Shown here one piece after another: positions 33,761-42,653 of a stretch of DNA of 62,606 nt. Numbering within the stretch: position 1 is the stretch's first letter; every line of letters starts with the position of its first letter. Below the pieces are notes generated by a model. The model had not been told where the DNA came from and ran no database searches. It worked only from the letters and a program-made list of their open reading frames with translations. Origin of the DNA: Acidimicrobiales bacterium (lineage in GTDB: Bacteria > Actinomycetota > Acidimicrobiia > Acidimicrobiales > Iamiaceae). The position numbers and the translations under genes are program-made. Location of the stretch: assembly GCA_030448105.1 (NCBI GenBank), contig JAUJNP010000014.1:26299-88904 (forward strand). The letters are read 5' to 3'.

Positions 33761-34498
33761 ATGGACCGGGAGCGGCGGGGGCTGCGGAACCGCCTGCGTC
33801 CCGCCTGGTATCGGCTTCTGGAGCGGTCGCCGCGGGCCTACACCGCCTACCGACGAAGGCGGCAGCCGCTAACCCCGATCGTCACCGCCGAGAGCGACCT
33901 CGTCATCGTTGGCTACCCGGCCTGTGCGAACACCTTCGCTCGGGTGGCCCTCCTCCACGCCAATCCCGGACTGAGCCTCGCCAGTCACGCCCACAGCTGG
34001 ACCCAGGTGGCGGAGGCAACACGGCACGGCCTCCCGACGTTGGTGCTCGTGCGCGAGCCCCGAGCTGCCGTCTTGTCGGTGCTCGTCCGGTTCAGTGAAC
34101 GAGATCCCCGCCAGGAGCTCGAGGCCTACGCCACCCTGTACCGCCGCACGCTTCCGTTCATGGATGACGTGGTGGTCGCCGACTTTGCCGAGGTGACGAC
34201 GCGCTTCGGTGATGTCGTCGAGCGTCTCAACCAGCGCTTCGCCACCTCGTTCGAACGCTTCGCCCACGAGGACGAGGCCGCCACCGCTCGCGTCTTCGAG
34301 GACATCGATGCGTACGACCGGACCCAGTTCGGGGACTCCACCAAGCGTCAGACAGCCAGGCCCAGCACCGAGAAGGAGGCGGAGAAGGCACGCATCCGGC
34401 CACTCCTCGCGTCGCCCGGGCTGGAGCCGCTGATGAAGGAGTGCGACCGTGTCTATCGCCTCCTCCGCGAGCGGGCGAACGCCGGCGCAGGGGAGTGA
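33761..34498 (+). CDS. Sulfotransferase-like P-loop protein
   Basis: A 245-residue protein starting at ATG 33761. LVIVGYPACANTFARVALL near residue 47 matches the G-Y-P-x-x-x-N-T-F loop of sulfotransferase-like proteins in glycan loci (Cys replaces the usual Ser/Lys). TLVLVREPRAAVLSVLVRF near residue 92 is the 3'-phosphate motif. The N-terminus is very basic. It stands alone between two minus-strand units. Sulfation of a sugar is the likely role, but the altered loop makes activity uncertain. Confidence 0.68.
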   Translation: MDRERRGLRNRLRPAWYRLLERSPRAYTAYRRRRQPLTPIVTAESDLVIVGYPACANTFARVALLHANPGLSLASHAHSWTQVAEATRHGLPTLVLVREPRAAVLSVLVRFSERDPRQELEAYATLYRRTLPFMDDVVVADFAEVTTRFGDVVERLNQRFATSFERFAHEDEAATARVFEDIDAYDRTQFGDSTKRQTARPSTEKEAEKARIRPLLASPGLEPLMKECDRVYRLLRERANAGAGE

Positions 34499-34581
34499 CG
34501 ACCAGGGTCAGGCCAACGCCGCGGAGATGATCGACGCGAGCGTCCCGTCGTCCCGGACGGTCTTTGGACGGGTCGCGGATC

Positions 34582-35838
34582 TCAGCGCTGAATCGCTCGC
34601 GGTCCATGCTGCTTCCCGCCTGCTCCAGCCAGAACGGCCTCGGCGAACTCGTCGGCGATGACCGACCACTCGAACCGCTCCTCCACCAGAGCACGTCCGG
34701 ACTTGGCGAGCCGCTCGGCGAGCGACCTATCGGTCAACACCGCCGTCACCGCGTCGGCCATGGTCGCTGCATCGTCGGCCACCAGGGCGTGCTCTCCCTC
34801 GATGAGGCCCAGACCAGCCAGGCCGATGGCTGTACCCACCACTGGCCGGCCGGAGGCCATGGCCTCGAGCGCCTTCAGCCGGGTGCCGGTTCCCACTCGC
34901 AGCGGAACCACGGTGACCCGGGCCTGCATCAGCCACGGCACCACCGAGGGCACATCGGCATGGATGTCGATGCCCTCACGCTCGCCGAGCGCCCTCACCT
35001 GCGGCGCGGGCGATCGCCCGACCATGGCCAGCGTCGCCTCGGGGGTGTGGCGGCGCACGAGCGGGAACACGTTCTCGCAGAACCAGACGGCGCCATCGAG
35101 GTTCGGCCCGTAACCGAGCGACCCCGTCATCACGATGCGAGCCTCCTCGGGCAGGCTGCTCGGACGGTACCGGTCGGTGTCCACGCCGTTCGGCACGGTG
35201 ACAAGACGGCTCGGCATTCCGGGGGCGGTGCCGGCCGTCAGCAGGTCCGCATCCTCATCGGACACCGCGATGACCATGTCGAAAGCGCCGACCACCCACC
35301 GCTCGAACCTGCGGGCCTTGGCCACCTCACGGGTGAGGATCCAGGCCTGACGCCGACCGGGGGCGAGGACGCGCTCCTGGGCGGCTTTGGCCGAGCTGAC
35401 GTGATGGAGCTGGATTACCCACTGGTTCGCGCGGTGGCGGGGCAGGAGGCCAGCCATCGTGAGGTGGCTCACGACCACGACGTCGTACCCAGGGGCCATG
35501 TGGGCGACGATCCGGCGGAGCCGTCGCCGCCGGCGAGCTGTGAGCGCCACCTCCCACGGCCCCCTCGCCGCCAGCGCCAGCCAGAGGTCGAGCAATCGGC
35601 GGGCCGTCTTGTTCCGAGGTCCCGGCAAAGGCCTCGTCGGAACCTCGATCACCCTGGCCACCGACTCACGCACCTGCGCGTCGGCCACTTCGCCCATGAC
35701 CAGCAGGCACACCTCGGCCACGCGGCCGAGCCCGGCCACGAGGTGGGCTTGGCGGATGTTGCCGCCGCCGAGCGAGTGGTCGGGTGGCTCGTCGGTGATC
35801 CACAGCACTCGGGGGCGTTCCGTCGAACCCCCGATCAT
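34582..35838 (-). CDS. GT4 family glycosyltransferase
   Basis: A 418-residue GT-B enzyme starting at ATG 35838 (MIGGSTERPRVLWITDEPPD), ten bases after the polymerase gene stop; ATG 35916 is in frame but overlaps that gene. SRLVTVPNGVDTDRYRP near residue 207, IVMTGSLGYGPNLDGAVWF, and VVPLRVGTGTRLKALEAMASG near 320 match the group of GT4s that includes exopolysaccharide transferases. It is the intact relative of the fragment at 32450-32730. Confidence 0.87.
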   Translation of the reverse strand: MIGGSTERPRVLWITDEPPDHSLGGGNIRQAHLVAGLGRVAEVCLLVMGEVADAQVRESVARVIEVPTRPLPGPRNKTARRLLDLWLALAARGPWEVALTARRRRRLRRIVAHMAPGYDVVVVSHLTMAGLLPRHRANQWVIQLHHVSSAKAAQERVLAPGRRQAWILTREVAKARRFERWVVGAFDMVIAVSDEDADLLTAGTAPGMPSRLVTVPNGVDTDRYRPSSLPEEARIVMTGSLGYGPNLDGAVWFCENVFPLVRRHTPEATLAMVGRSPAPQVRALGEREGIDIHADVPSVVPWLMQARVTVVPLRVGTGTRLKALEAMASGRPVVGTAIGLAGLGLIEGEHALVADDAATMADAVTAVLTDRSLAERLAKSGRALVEERFEWSVIADEFAEAVLAGAGGKQHGPRAIQR

Positions 35839-35848
35839 GTGCCCGCTC

Positions 35849-37483
35849 TCACCACCCGCCAGGAAGGCGAGCGTCCGACGATGGCGTCCTGCTGGCGGCC
35901 CGCCCTGCAGGTTCACCGCCGTCCCGATCGCCGGCGGCCGCGTCCAAGCGGCCCAGGCAGGCGCCCAGCACCGCCCACACCACCCAGCTCACCGAGAAGT
36001 CCACGAAGGGCTGGAGGAACATGCCACTGACGCATAGACCGATGAATGCCACCCTGACCCCCGCCGCCGCCGAATCCGCTTGGTCTTGCGCTCCCTGACG
36101 GTCGTCACCATGGTCATCGTCGTCATCGCCCCGAGCCCCGAGTCGGCGCCGAAGCAGGCGGGGAACCCCTACCACCAGGCCCACGTAGAGAACCATGGCC
36201 GGCACGCCGAGCTGGATGCCGATCTGGAGGTACTGGTTCTCGGCGATGACCGCCGCTCCGGCGTTCACCCGCTGACCGGCACCCGCCGACGTAGCGAGAC
36301 CGAGACCGAGGGGGTTTCGCGCCAAGGTGGCGAGGCCGTTGGTAAAGGACTCGAGGTGCAACGAGTCGGACACCTCATCGCCCGCGAAGCGATCCGACAG
36401 CCCCGCACCGATGATGGCCGGGACGGCGAAGACGGCTACTCCCGCGAGCGCCAGGATGAAACGAAGCCGGTTCGCTCGACTGCGACCCCGCATGGGGCGG
36501 ACGGCGAGCACCACGGCAACGGCGGCGGCGAGCAATCCGGCGCGGGTCTGGGTGAAGAACAGCGCGGCGGTGGCGAGGCCGGCGCCGAGCAGGATCCATG
36601 GCCGGCCCCGTCCCCGGACAAGGAGCTCGACCACCACACCGAGGCCGAAGGCGAGGACGAAGGCGGTGGCCAGGTGGTCGAACAGCACCGAGCCGACGCG
36701 CACGAACTGGCGCCCTCCGACGGCGCCGTAGACCCGCACGTCGTACAGGCGGCGCCCCTCGGCGAGGGGATCGACCCCCAACACCTCGACCCGATAGCGG
36801 GGGAGCTCGAAACCCTTGGTGACGACCCGGTTCCACGTGTCGGACTCGAGCCACTCGAAGATGCCGATCCCAGCCACCACGGCGACGGCCAGGAGCAATG
36901 CCTTGAGCACCGTGGCGAGCTGGCGGCCGGAAAGACGAAGGTGGCGGGCGGCCAGGAAGAGGACCACGTAGAGGACATCGGAGCGGAAGCCCAAGCCACG
37001 CTGCGCCAGCGTTCGCTCGGTGTCGCCGAGCACCAGCAGGGCGGGGAGTGCGAGGTAGAGCACCCCGATGGCCACGTAGCCGAGCGCCAGCTTGTCGACC
37101 ATGTCCAGCCGAGGTCGCTCTCGGCGGAAGCGGACCAGCGCGGCAAGCACCACCGCGGCGACGGCCGCCTCCTTCCACTGACCGAGAGGCCGGACGAAAT
37201 CCCGTGGTGTGCCGAGCCTGTAGAGGGCGGCGAGCGCTAGTTGGCTCAGGGGCAAGCCGACGACCACTGCCACGAGGGGCACGCGGGGACGGCGCGCCAT
37301 CAGCATCACGACGCCGGCGCCGAGCACGCCGGCCACCAGCAGCTCCAAGGGGACCGGTGAGAACCGGATCAGGACAAAGATGCCTACCGGCACCATCCAC
37401 GCCACGCGCTCGGGACGCGACCATTCGTCGAGGCGAGGTCGCGCCGGTCGACGCTCGGACAGGGAGGGAATCGCTCGAACCAT
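35849..37483 (-). CDS. O-antigen polymerase/ligase-like membrane protein (Wzy/WaaL type)
   Basis: A 544-residue polytopic protein with about twelve hydrophobic segments and a large extracytoplasmic loop (about residues 205-265, containing SDTWNRVVTKGFELPRYRVE) as in Wzy_C-domain polymerases and ligases. FFTQTRAGLLAAAVAVVLAV near residue 315 matches the conserved R-G-hydrophobic signature of the family. A short very acidic loop (GDDDDDHGDDRQ) lies before the last membrane segments. It may polymerise repeat units or ligate the glycan. Divergent from the Wzz-like gene with 128 bases between. Confidence 0.82.
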   Translation of the reverse strand: MVRAIPSLSERRPARPRLDEWSRPERVAWMVPVGIFVLIRFSPVPLELLVAGVLGAGVVMLMARRPRVPLVAVVVGLPLSQLALAALYRLGTPRDFVRPLGQWKEAAVAAVVLAALVRFRRERPRLDMVDKLALGYVAIGVLYLALPALLVLGDTERTLAQRGLGFRSDVLYVVLFLAARHLRLSGRQLATVLKALLLAVAVVAGIGIFEWLESDTWNRVVTKGFELPRYRVEVLGVDPLAEGRRLYDVRVYGAVGGRQFVRVGSVLFDHLATAFVLAFGLGVVVELLVRGRGRPWILLGAGLATAALFFTQTRAGLLAAAVAVVLAVRPMRGRSRANRLRFILALAGVAVFAVPAIIGAGLSDRFAGDEVSDSLHLESFTNGLATLARNPLGLGLATSAGAGQRVNAGAAVIAENQYLQIGIQLGVPAMVLYVGLVVGVPRLLRRRLGARGDDDDDHGDDRQGAQDQADSAAAGVRVAFIGLCVSGMFLQPFVDFSVSWVVWAVLGACLGRLDAAAGDRDGGEPAGRAASRTPSSDARLPGGW

Positions 37484-37611
37484 TGTGCCAGCAGGAGCCT
37501 GCCACGTCGGCCGCCGCCCAAGGCTCCCGCGCGCGGCCGCCGCTCAGGAGATCAAGCAGGTGAGCCGATAGGATCCGCCTCGCGCCGGGTCCGGCCCGAT
37601 GCCACCTGCCC

Positions 37612-38427
37612 ATGGAACTTCGCCGCTACCTCCAGATCCTCCGGCGCAAGCTGCCCCTCGTGCTCGCGTGCGTGGCGGTCGGAATCCTGGCCGCGTATCT
37701 GGCCACCCCTCGCACCGTCCGGTACACCGCCACCGCCACCCTCTACGTCGGGTCGCGTGTCGTGAACCCCGACCAGCGGGCCGGGGAGCTCTCCAACGAC
37801 CGCACCCTCGCCAACCAGTTCGTCCAGACCTACGCCGAGATCATCCGCACCGAGGCCAGTGCCGCCGATGCCATCAGCCGCACACGTGTGGTCGTCTCAC
37901 CCGCGGCGCTGGTGGCGGCGACAGAGGCCACGCCTGTCGCCAACACCACGCTGTTCGAGGTGAGCGTGACCCACCCCGACCCGGGCACCGCCCAGACCCT
38001 CGCCAACGCCCTGGCCACCTCCTTCGTGAGCCGACAGGCCGAGCTCGAGCGGGCCAGTACGAGGCCACTGTCTCCCGATGGTGCCACCGACACGACGGCC
38101 GGAGGGGACGATCCCGCCTCCGCCGGCGGTACCGATATCGGCGGCATCCCCGTCAGCGTGACCAATCCCGCCAAGCTGCCGACCGTTCCGGAGAGCAACG
38201 GCCTCACCCGGAACCTCTTCCTCGGGGCGCTGTTCGGGCTCGCGATCGCCATCGCCATCGTCGGCCTCCTCGAGTACCTCGACGTCACCATCAAGACGCC
38301 GGCAGAGGCCGAGCGGCGGCTCGAGCTCCCGGTGCTCGGGGCGCTCCCGTTGCACCCCGGACGACAGCCTGGGATGAGCGCCGCTCGCCTCAACGGAGCG
38401 ACGGCGGCGGCTCGGACTCGTGCTTGA
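37612..38427 (+). CDS. Chain-length determinant protein (Wzz/CapA-like)
   Basis: A 271-residue protein with the Wzz arrangement: MELRRYLQILRRKLPLVLAC and a membrane segment at about 14-32, an extracytoplasmic domain, and a second membrane segment at about 202-222 (NLFLGALFGLAIAIAIVGLL) followed by a cytoplasmic tail with the P-rich, kinase-contacting region. It sets polymer length with a Wzy-type polymerase. The next gene is its kinase partner and overlaps it by eight bases. The ATG 37612 is the natural start. Confidence 0.86.
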   Translation: MELRRYLQILRRKLPLVLACVAVGILAAYLATPRTVRYTATATLYVGSRVVNPDQRAGELSNDRTLANQFVQTYAEIIRTEASAADAISRTRVVVSPAALVAATEATPVANTTLFEVSVTHPDPGTAQTLANALATSFVSRQAELERASTRPLSPDGATDTTAGGDDPASAGGTDIGGIPVSVTNPAKLPTVPESNGLTRNLFLGALFGLAIAIAIVGLLEYLDVTIKTPAEAERRLELPVLGALPLHPGRQPGMSAARLNGATAAARTRA

Positions 38428-39277
38428 CCGGCAGTCGGGCCGATCGCGTCCGCGTACCCCATCGGTGAATCGAGCCGCCGCCGGTCAGCGAGAGGCTGTC
38501 CGCCTGTTGCGCTCGAACCTCCTGGTCAGCCTGGGCGACGTGCAGCACCCGAGCGTGCTCATCACGAGTGCCGTCGCCGGCGAGGGGAAGACCGCCACGT
38601 GCGGCCAGCTGGCCTGGTCCCTCGCCTATGCCGGCCACCGGGTGGTGGTGATCGACCTCGACCTGCGCCACCCCGCCGTCCATCTGGCGCTCGGCGGGCA
38701 CAACGACTTCGGGGCCACCGACGTGCTCCTCGACAAGCGCCCACTCGCCGAGTGCGTCCAGTACATCGAGGTGGACCGGTCCGGGGGCAAGCACGGCCTC
38801 TACCTGCTGGCCACCGGCTCGAGGGTGTCCAACCCGACCGAGCTGCTCGGCTCGCGCCGCACGGGCGTCCTCATCGAGGCCATGCGACAGCAGGCCGACA
38901 TCGTGCTGATCGACACCGCGCCCGTGTTGCCCGTAGCCGACACCCTGGTGGTGGGGCCGGCGGTATCAGGAGCCATCCTTGTCGTCGAGGCGCACCGCAC
39001 GGCGACCGACACGGTCCAGCAGGCGAAGAACGCCCTCATCCGCAACCAGACCCGGCTCTTCGGGATCGTGCTCAACAAGGTGCAGGCCAGCAAGGGCGGA
39101 CACGCCTACGGGCACGGATACGCGTACGGCTCGGAGACCCCGGCCGACGCCGCCCTCGGCGACGCCGTCGGCGGCATGCTCGCCGAAGGCGACAGCCCGG
39201 AGAACGCCAGGCCCGAGAATGACGGCGCGGCGAACGCGAGGGGCGGCCCGCCCACCCGCCAGCCAAAACCGCGTTGA
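38420..39277 (+). CDS. CpsD/BY-kinase-like ATPase
   Basis: A 285-residue cytoplasmic P-loop protein. Walker A SAVAGEGKT at 50-58, Walker A' VVVIDLDLRHP at 75-85 and Walker B IVLIDTAPV at 161-169 are those of bacterial tyrosine kinases that act with Wzz proteins. The C-terminal part has only three closely spaced tyrosines (Tyr230, Tyr234, Tyr236 in GGHAYGHGYAYG), a reduced autophosphorylation cluster. GTG start inside the previous gene; it also overlaps the following GT4 start (TTGA). Confidence 0.86.
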   Translation: MLDRQSGRSRPRTPSVNRAAAGQREAVRLLRSNLLVSLGDVQHPSVLITSAVAGEGKTATCGQLAWSLAYAGHRVVVIDLDLRHPAVHLALGGHNDFGATDVLLDKRPLAECVQYIEVDRSGGKHGLYLLATGSRVSNPTELLGSRRTGVLIEAMRQQADIVLIDTAPVLPVADTLVVGPAVSGAILVVEAHRTATDTVQQAKNALIRNQTRLFGIVLNKVQASKGGHAYGHGYAYGSETPADAALGDAVGGMLAEGDSPENARPENDGAANARGGPPTRQPKPR

Positions 39278-40389
39278 CCCTCCGGGGTCCGGTTCGCCCG
39301 CCGTTGCGGGTGGCGGTCGACGGCCGCGGCTTCACCGACGGTTCAGCGTCGAGGGGCGCCGGCACGTACCTCCGTCAGCTCCTGGCCGGTCTGGCCTCGG
39401 CCCCCGACACCACACCGGTGGTGGTGGTCGAGCGAGCCGCCATGGTGCCCGACGGAGCTGATGTCCACCCCCTGTCGATCCCACGGCTTCCGAGACGCCT
39501 GCAGGGCGCCGCCCGCGACCTGGCCCTGCCCGGCGCGGTCGGCTCAGTCTCGGCCGACGTCTGGTTCAGCCCGGGTCAACACCCCCCCCGCCAGTCGCCG
39601 ATGCCGGTCGTGCAGAGCCTGCTCGACGTGATCCCCCTGGAGTTCCGGCACCCCCTGCTGCGAAGGGACGAGTGGCGGTGGCGCTTCTTCGCGCCCCGCT
39701 TCCGCCGAGCCGACCGGGTCATCGCCATCTCCCGCCACACCGCCGACGCCGGTGCCCGCCACCTGGGCTTGGATCCGTCGAGGATCCGCGTGGTGCACCT
39801 CGCCGCCGCCGACGACTTCCACCCGCCCACCACGCCGCCTGATCCCCCGCCGCAGCCGTACCTGCTCTACGTGGGGGCGTGGGGCCCGCACAAGGGCTTC
39901 GCCGAGGCGTGCGCACTCGTGGCCGAACTGGCCGACAGGGGGTTCGGTCACCGGCTCCGCCTCGTCGGTCCCGGTGACGACATGATGCGCCGGCAGGTCG
40001 CCGACGTCGTGTCGCGCTCGCCTCGGCCCGACCTGATCGACCAGGTCGGCTTCGCCGCCGACCTCTTGCGCGAGTACCACGGGGCCGACGCTCTCGTGGT
40101 CACCAGCCGGGTGGAGGGCTTCTGCCTGCCGGCGGTGGAGGCCATGGCCTGCGGTACGCCGGTGGTGGCCTTCGACAACTCGGCCCTGCCGGAGGTCATC
40201 GCCGACGGGGGGACGCTCGTCGCCGACGGTGATGTGGCAGCCATGGCCTGCGCGGTGAGCGGCCTCCTCGGTTCGGTTGGCGCCCGGGAGGAGGCGTCGG
40301 GCCGCGCCCTTGCACGGGCCAAGGCCTTCGACTGGTCCCGAACCGTGGAGGCCCACGTGGACGTCCTGCACGAGGCTGCCAGTCGGTGA
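39274..40389 (+). CDS. GT4 family glycosyltransferase
   Basis: A 371-residue GT-B enzyme. RVAVDGRGFTDGSASRGAGTYLRQLL near residue 12 is the N-terminal loop of mannosyl/rhamnosyl GT4s; LLYVGAWGPHKGFAEACALV near 190 opens the C-terminal half and SRVEGFCLPAVEAMACGTPVV holds the E-x7-E motif. The TTG at 39274 overlaps the kinase stop; a GTG about eleven codons downstream is an alternative start. First of two adjacent GT4s that share the next GTGA overlap. Confidence 0.87.
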   Translation: MTLRGPVRPPLRVAVDGRGFTDGSASRGAGTYLRQLLAGLASAPDTTPVVVVERAAMVPDGADVHPLSIPRLPRRLQGAARDLALPGAVGSVSADVWFSPGQHPPRQSPMPVVQSLLDVIPLEFRHPLLRRDEWRWRFFAPRFRRADRVIAISRHTADAGARHLGLDPSRIRVVHLAAADDFHPPTTPPDPPPQPYLLYVGAWGPHKGFAEACALVAELADRGFGHRLRLVGPGDDMMRRQVADVVSRSPRPDLIDQVGFAADLLREYHGADALVVTSRVEGFCLPAVEAMACGTPVVAFDNSALPEVIADGGTLVADGDVAAMACAVSGLLGSVGAREEASGRALARAKAFDWSRTVEAHVDVLHEAASR

Positions 40390-41456
40390 GCCGGCCCACG
40401 GTGGGCCTGGACATCACCCCGGTGATCCAGGGCCGCACCGGCATCGCCCGGTACGCCTCGGCGCTGGTTCGCCACCTGCCCGGTGAGGGCGTGGACGTGC
40501 GCCCATTCGCCCTCGGTCGGGCATCGGTGCCGGTCCCTGACGGGGTCCGCCACCTGGGCGTCCCTCTGCGCATCCTCGAGCCGTCGATGCGGCGAGCCGG
40601 CCGTCCGCGAGCCGAAGACCTCCTGGACCGGTTGCAGCTGGTCCACGGCACCTCGCTGCCGCCACCTCCCTCCCGGCTGCCCCGCCTGGTGACGGTGCAC
40701 GATCTGGCCGCCGTCCGCCACCCCGAGCTGCACGAGCCCCGAACGGTGAAGGCCATCCGCCACCTCGTCGCCGCCCTGCCGAAACTGGCGGGCGTGATAG
40801 CCGTGTCGCGCACGGTCGCTGACGAGCTGGCGGAACGGGGCGTGCCGTCGGAGAGGATCACAGTGGCCCTCAACGGACTTCCGCCCATGCCGTCGCCGGC
40901 CGATCCAGGCGTGGACCTCACCGCCTGGCTTCTCTGCGTGGGGGAGACCAACCGACGAAAGAACATCAGGCTCGTCCTGGAGGCGTTGGGACGCTCCGCC
41001 CACCGAGACCTCGGGCTGGTCGTCGCTGGACCGCCGGGCAACGACGACGTCCGCCTCCGCCGCCGGGTGGCGGAGCTGGGGCTCGAGCCTCGGGTCCGCT
41101 TCCTCGGCCATGTGACCGAGCCTCGCCTGGCGGGGCTCTACCGGGACGCCCTCGCTCTCTGTTACCCGAGCTTCGACGAGGGCTTCGGGCTTCCGGTCGT
41201 GGAAGCCATGGCCGCTGGTACCCCGGTGGTGTGCAGCGAGCTGGCGGTCCTGCGGGAGGTCGCCGGCGAGGCGGCCGTGGCCTATGTGGGGGTGTCGGAC
41301 GTCGATGCCCTGGTCGCCGCCATCGACGCCGTCGTCGGGCTCACGCCGGCGGCCCGGGCCCGGTTCGAGGGGAGCGGGCGCCGCCAGGCCGGCCTATTCA
41401 CCTGGGAGGCCTGCGCCCGGGCAACCCGGGACGCCTACGAGCGGGCCTTGTCCTGA
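40386..41456 (+). CDS. GT4 family glycosyltransferase
   Basis: A 356-residue GT-B enzyme, GTG start overlapping the previous stop. VGLDITPVIQGRTGIARYASALV near residue 6, LLCVGETNRRKNIRLVLEAL near 183, and YPSFDEGFGLPVVEAMAAGTP define it as a GT4 of the mannosyltransferase WbaZ-like group. It is similar in architecture to the GT4 before it (VDGRGFTDGS versus LDITPVIQGR) so a duplication is likely. Convergent with the GT4 at 41460, three bases away. Confidence 0.87.
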   Translation: MSRPTVGLDITPVIQGRTGIARYASALVRHLPGEGVDVRPFALGRASVPVPDGVRHLGVPLRILEPSMRRAGRPRAEDLLDRLQLVHGTSLPPPPSRLPRLVTVHDLAAVRHPELHEPRTVKAIRHLVAALPKLAGVIAVSRTVADELAERGVPSERITVALNGLPPMPSPADPGVDLTAWLLCVGETNRRKNIRLVLEALGRSAHRDLGLVVAGPPGNDDVRLRRRVAELGLEPRVRFLGHVTEPRLAGLYRDALALCYPSFDEGFGLPVVEAMAAGTPVVCSELAVLREVAGEAAVAYVGVSDVDALVAAIDAVVGLTPAARARFEGSGRRQAGLFTWEACARATRDAYERALS

Positions 41457-41459
41457 GCG

Positions 41460-42602
41460 TCACCGCTCGCCGAGCACCTCCCGGTGCAGCTTCACGATCG
41501 CCTCCGCCTCGGCCTCCGGGGTGAACTCCGCCGCCCGGGCTCTGCCTGCGGCGGCCAGGTGCGCGCGGTGCTCCGGGTCGGTCCGAAGCCGTGAGATGGC
41601 TCCTGCCCAGGCGTCGGGGGCGTCCGGATCGAGCAGCACCCCTCCGTCGCCGACGATCTCGGGCAGGGAGGCGGCGGCCGCGGCAAGGACCGGGGTGCCT
41701 AGGGCCATGGCCTCGAGGGGCGGGTAGCCGAAGCCCTCGTCTCGCGACGGGTGCACCAGGCTGGAAGCGGCGGCCATGAGCGCCACCAGGTCGTTGTCGG
41801 CGAGGAAGCCCAAGATGGCAACCCGCGCCCCCAACCCCAGGCGTTCCATCTTGGCCCGCAGCTGGTCCGACCCGGCGCCCGCCGGGCCGACCAACACGAG
41901 CTCGATCCCGCCGGTGGCCGGCAGGCGGGACAGGGCGCGGGCGACGATGCCGAGGTTCTTGCGATGGGACACCGCTCCCACCGCCAGGAGGAAGCGCCCC
42001 GGCTCCACACCCCAGCGGGCACAGGTGTCCGTCACCACCTCGGCTGGGGGCGGAGCCGCGAAAGCGGCAGGCACGCCGTGATGGACGACCCGGACCCGCT
42101 CGGGTTCGATCCCGAGGAGCGCGACGATCTCGCCGGCCACGAACTGCGAGCCGGTCACGACGAGCGCCGCCTCGGCCGCCACCTGCCGGACGGCCTGTCG
42201 GTACGACAAGCGATCGCGCCGGGGGTACCACTCGGGGTGGTGCAGGAACATCAGGTCGTGGACGGTGGCCACCGTCGGGCGGCGGGTACGGACGGGCAGC
42301 CAGGTCAGCAGGGTGTGGACCAGATCCACCCGTGGAACCAGGCGTTCGAGCCGTGGGCCGCCGCCGAACGCCCAGGCCAGGGCGAGCGGGCGCCGAGGAC
42401 CTCTGACCGCCATGTGCTCGACACCGCGAGGCGACCACTTCGGCGGCGGCTCTCGCAGGGTGGTGGTGCGGTAGCGAAGGCCGTCGTGGCGGCACAGGGT
42501 CAGCGCCCGCACCAGCTCGGCGGCGTGCCGGCCTACGCCGGTCGGTTCGGCACCCGCCAGACGATGGCCGAACAGCGCCACCACCCGGTCGGCATCGCCC
42601 AT
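41460..42602 (-). CDS. GT4 family glycosyltransferase
   Basis: A 380-residue GT-B enzyme starting at ATG 42602 (MGDADRVVALFGHRLAGAEP); an upstream in-frame ATG at 42689 would overlap the divergent gene. HRLAGAEPTGVGRHAAELV is the N-terminal loop, FLLAVGAVSHRKNLGIVARAL near 197 and HPSRDEGFGYPPLEAMALGTP the E-x7-E region. Probably acts on the same chain as its two convergent neighbours. The 51-base gap to 42654 must hold divergent promoters. Confidence 0.86.
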   Translation of the reverse strand: MGDADRVVALFGHRLAGAEPTGVGRHAAELVRALTLCRHDGLRYRTTTLREPPPKWSPRGVEHMAVRGPRRPLALAWAFGGGPRLERLVPRVDLVHTLLTWLPVRTRRPTVATVHDLMFLHHPEWYPRRDRLSYRQAVRQVAAEAALVVTGSQFVAGEIVALLGIEPERVRVVHHGVPAAFAAPPPAEVVTDTCARWGVEPGRFLLAVGAVSHRKNLGIVARALSRLPATGGIELVLVGPAGAGSDQLRAKMERLGLGARVAILGFLADNDLVALMAAASSLVHPSRDEGFGYPPLEAMALGTPVLAAAAASLPEIVGDGGVLLDPDAPDAWAGAISRLRTDPEHRAHLAAAGRARAAEFTPEAEAEAIVKLHREVLGER

Positions 42603-42653
42603 CCATGGGCACCATAAAGGGCGGGACGGTCGCGGCGGTAGCGTGCCGCTCCG

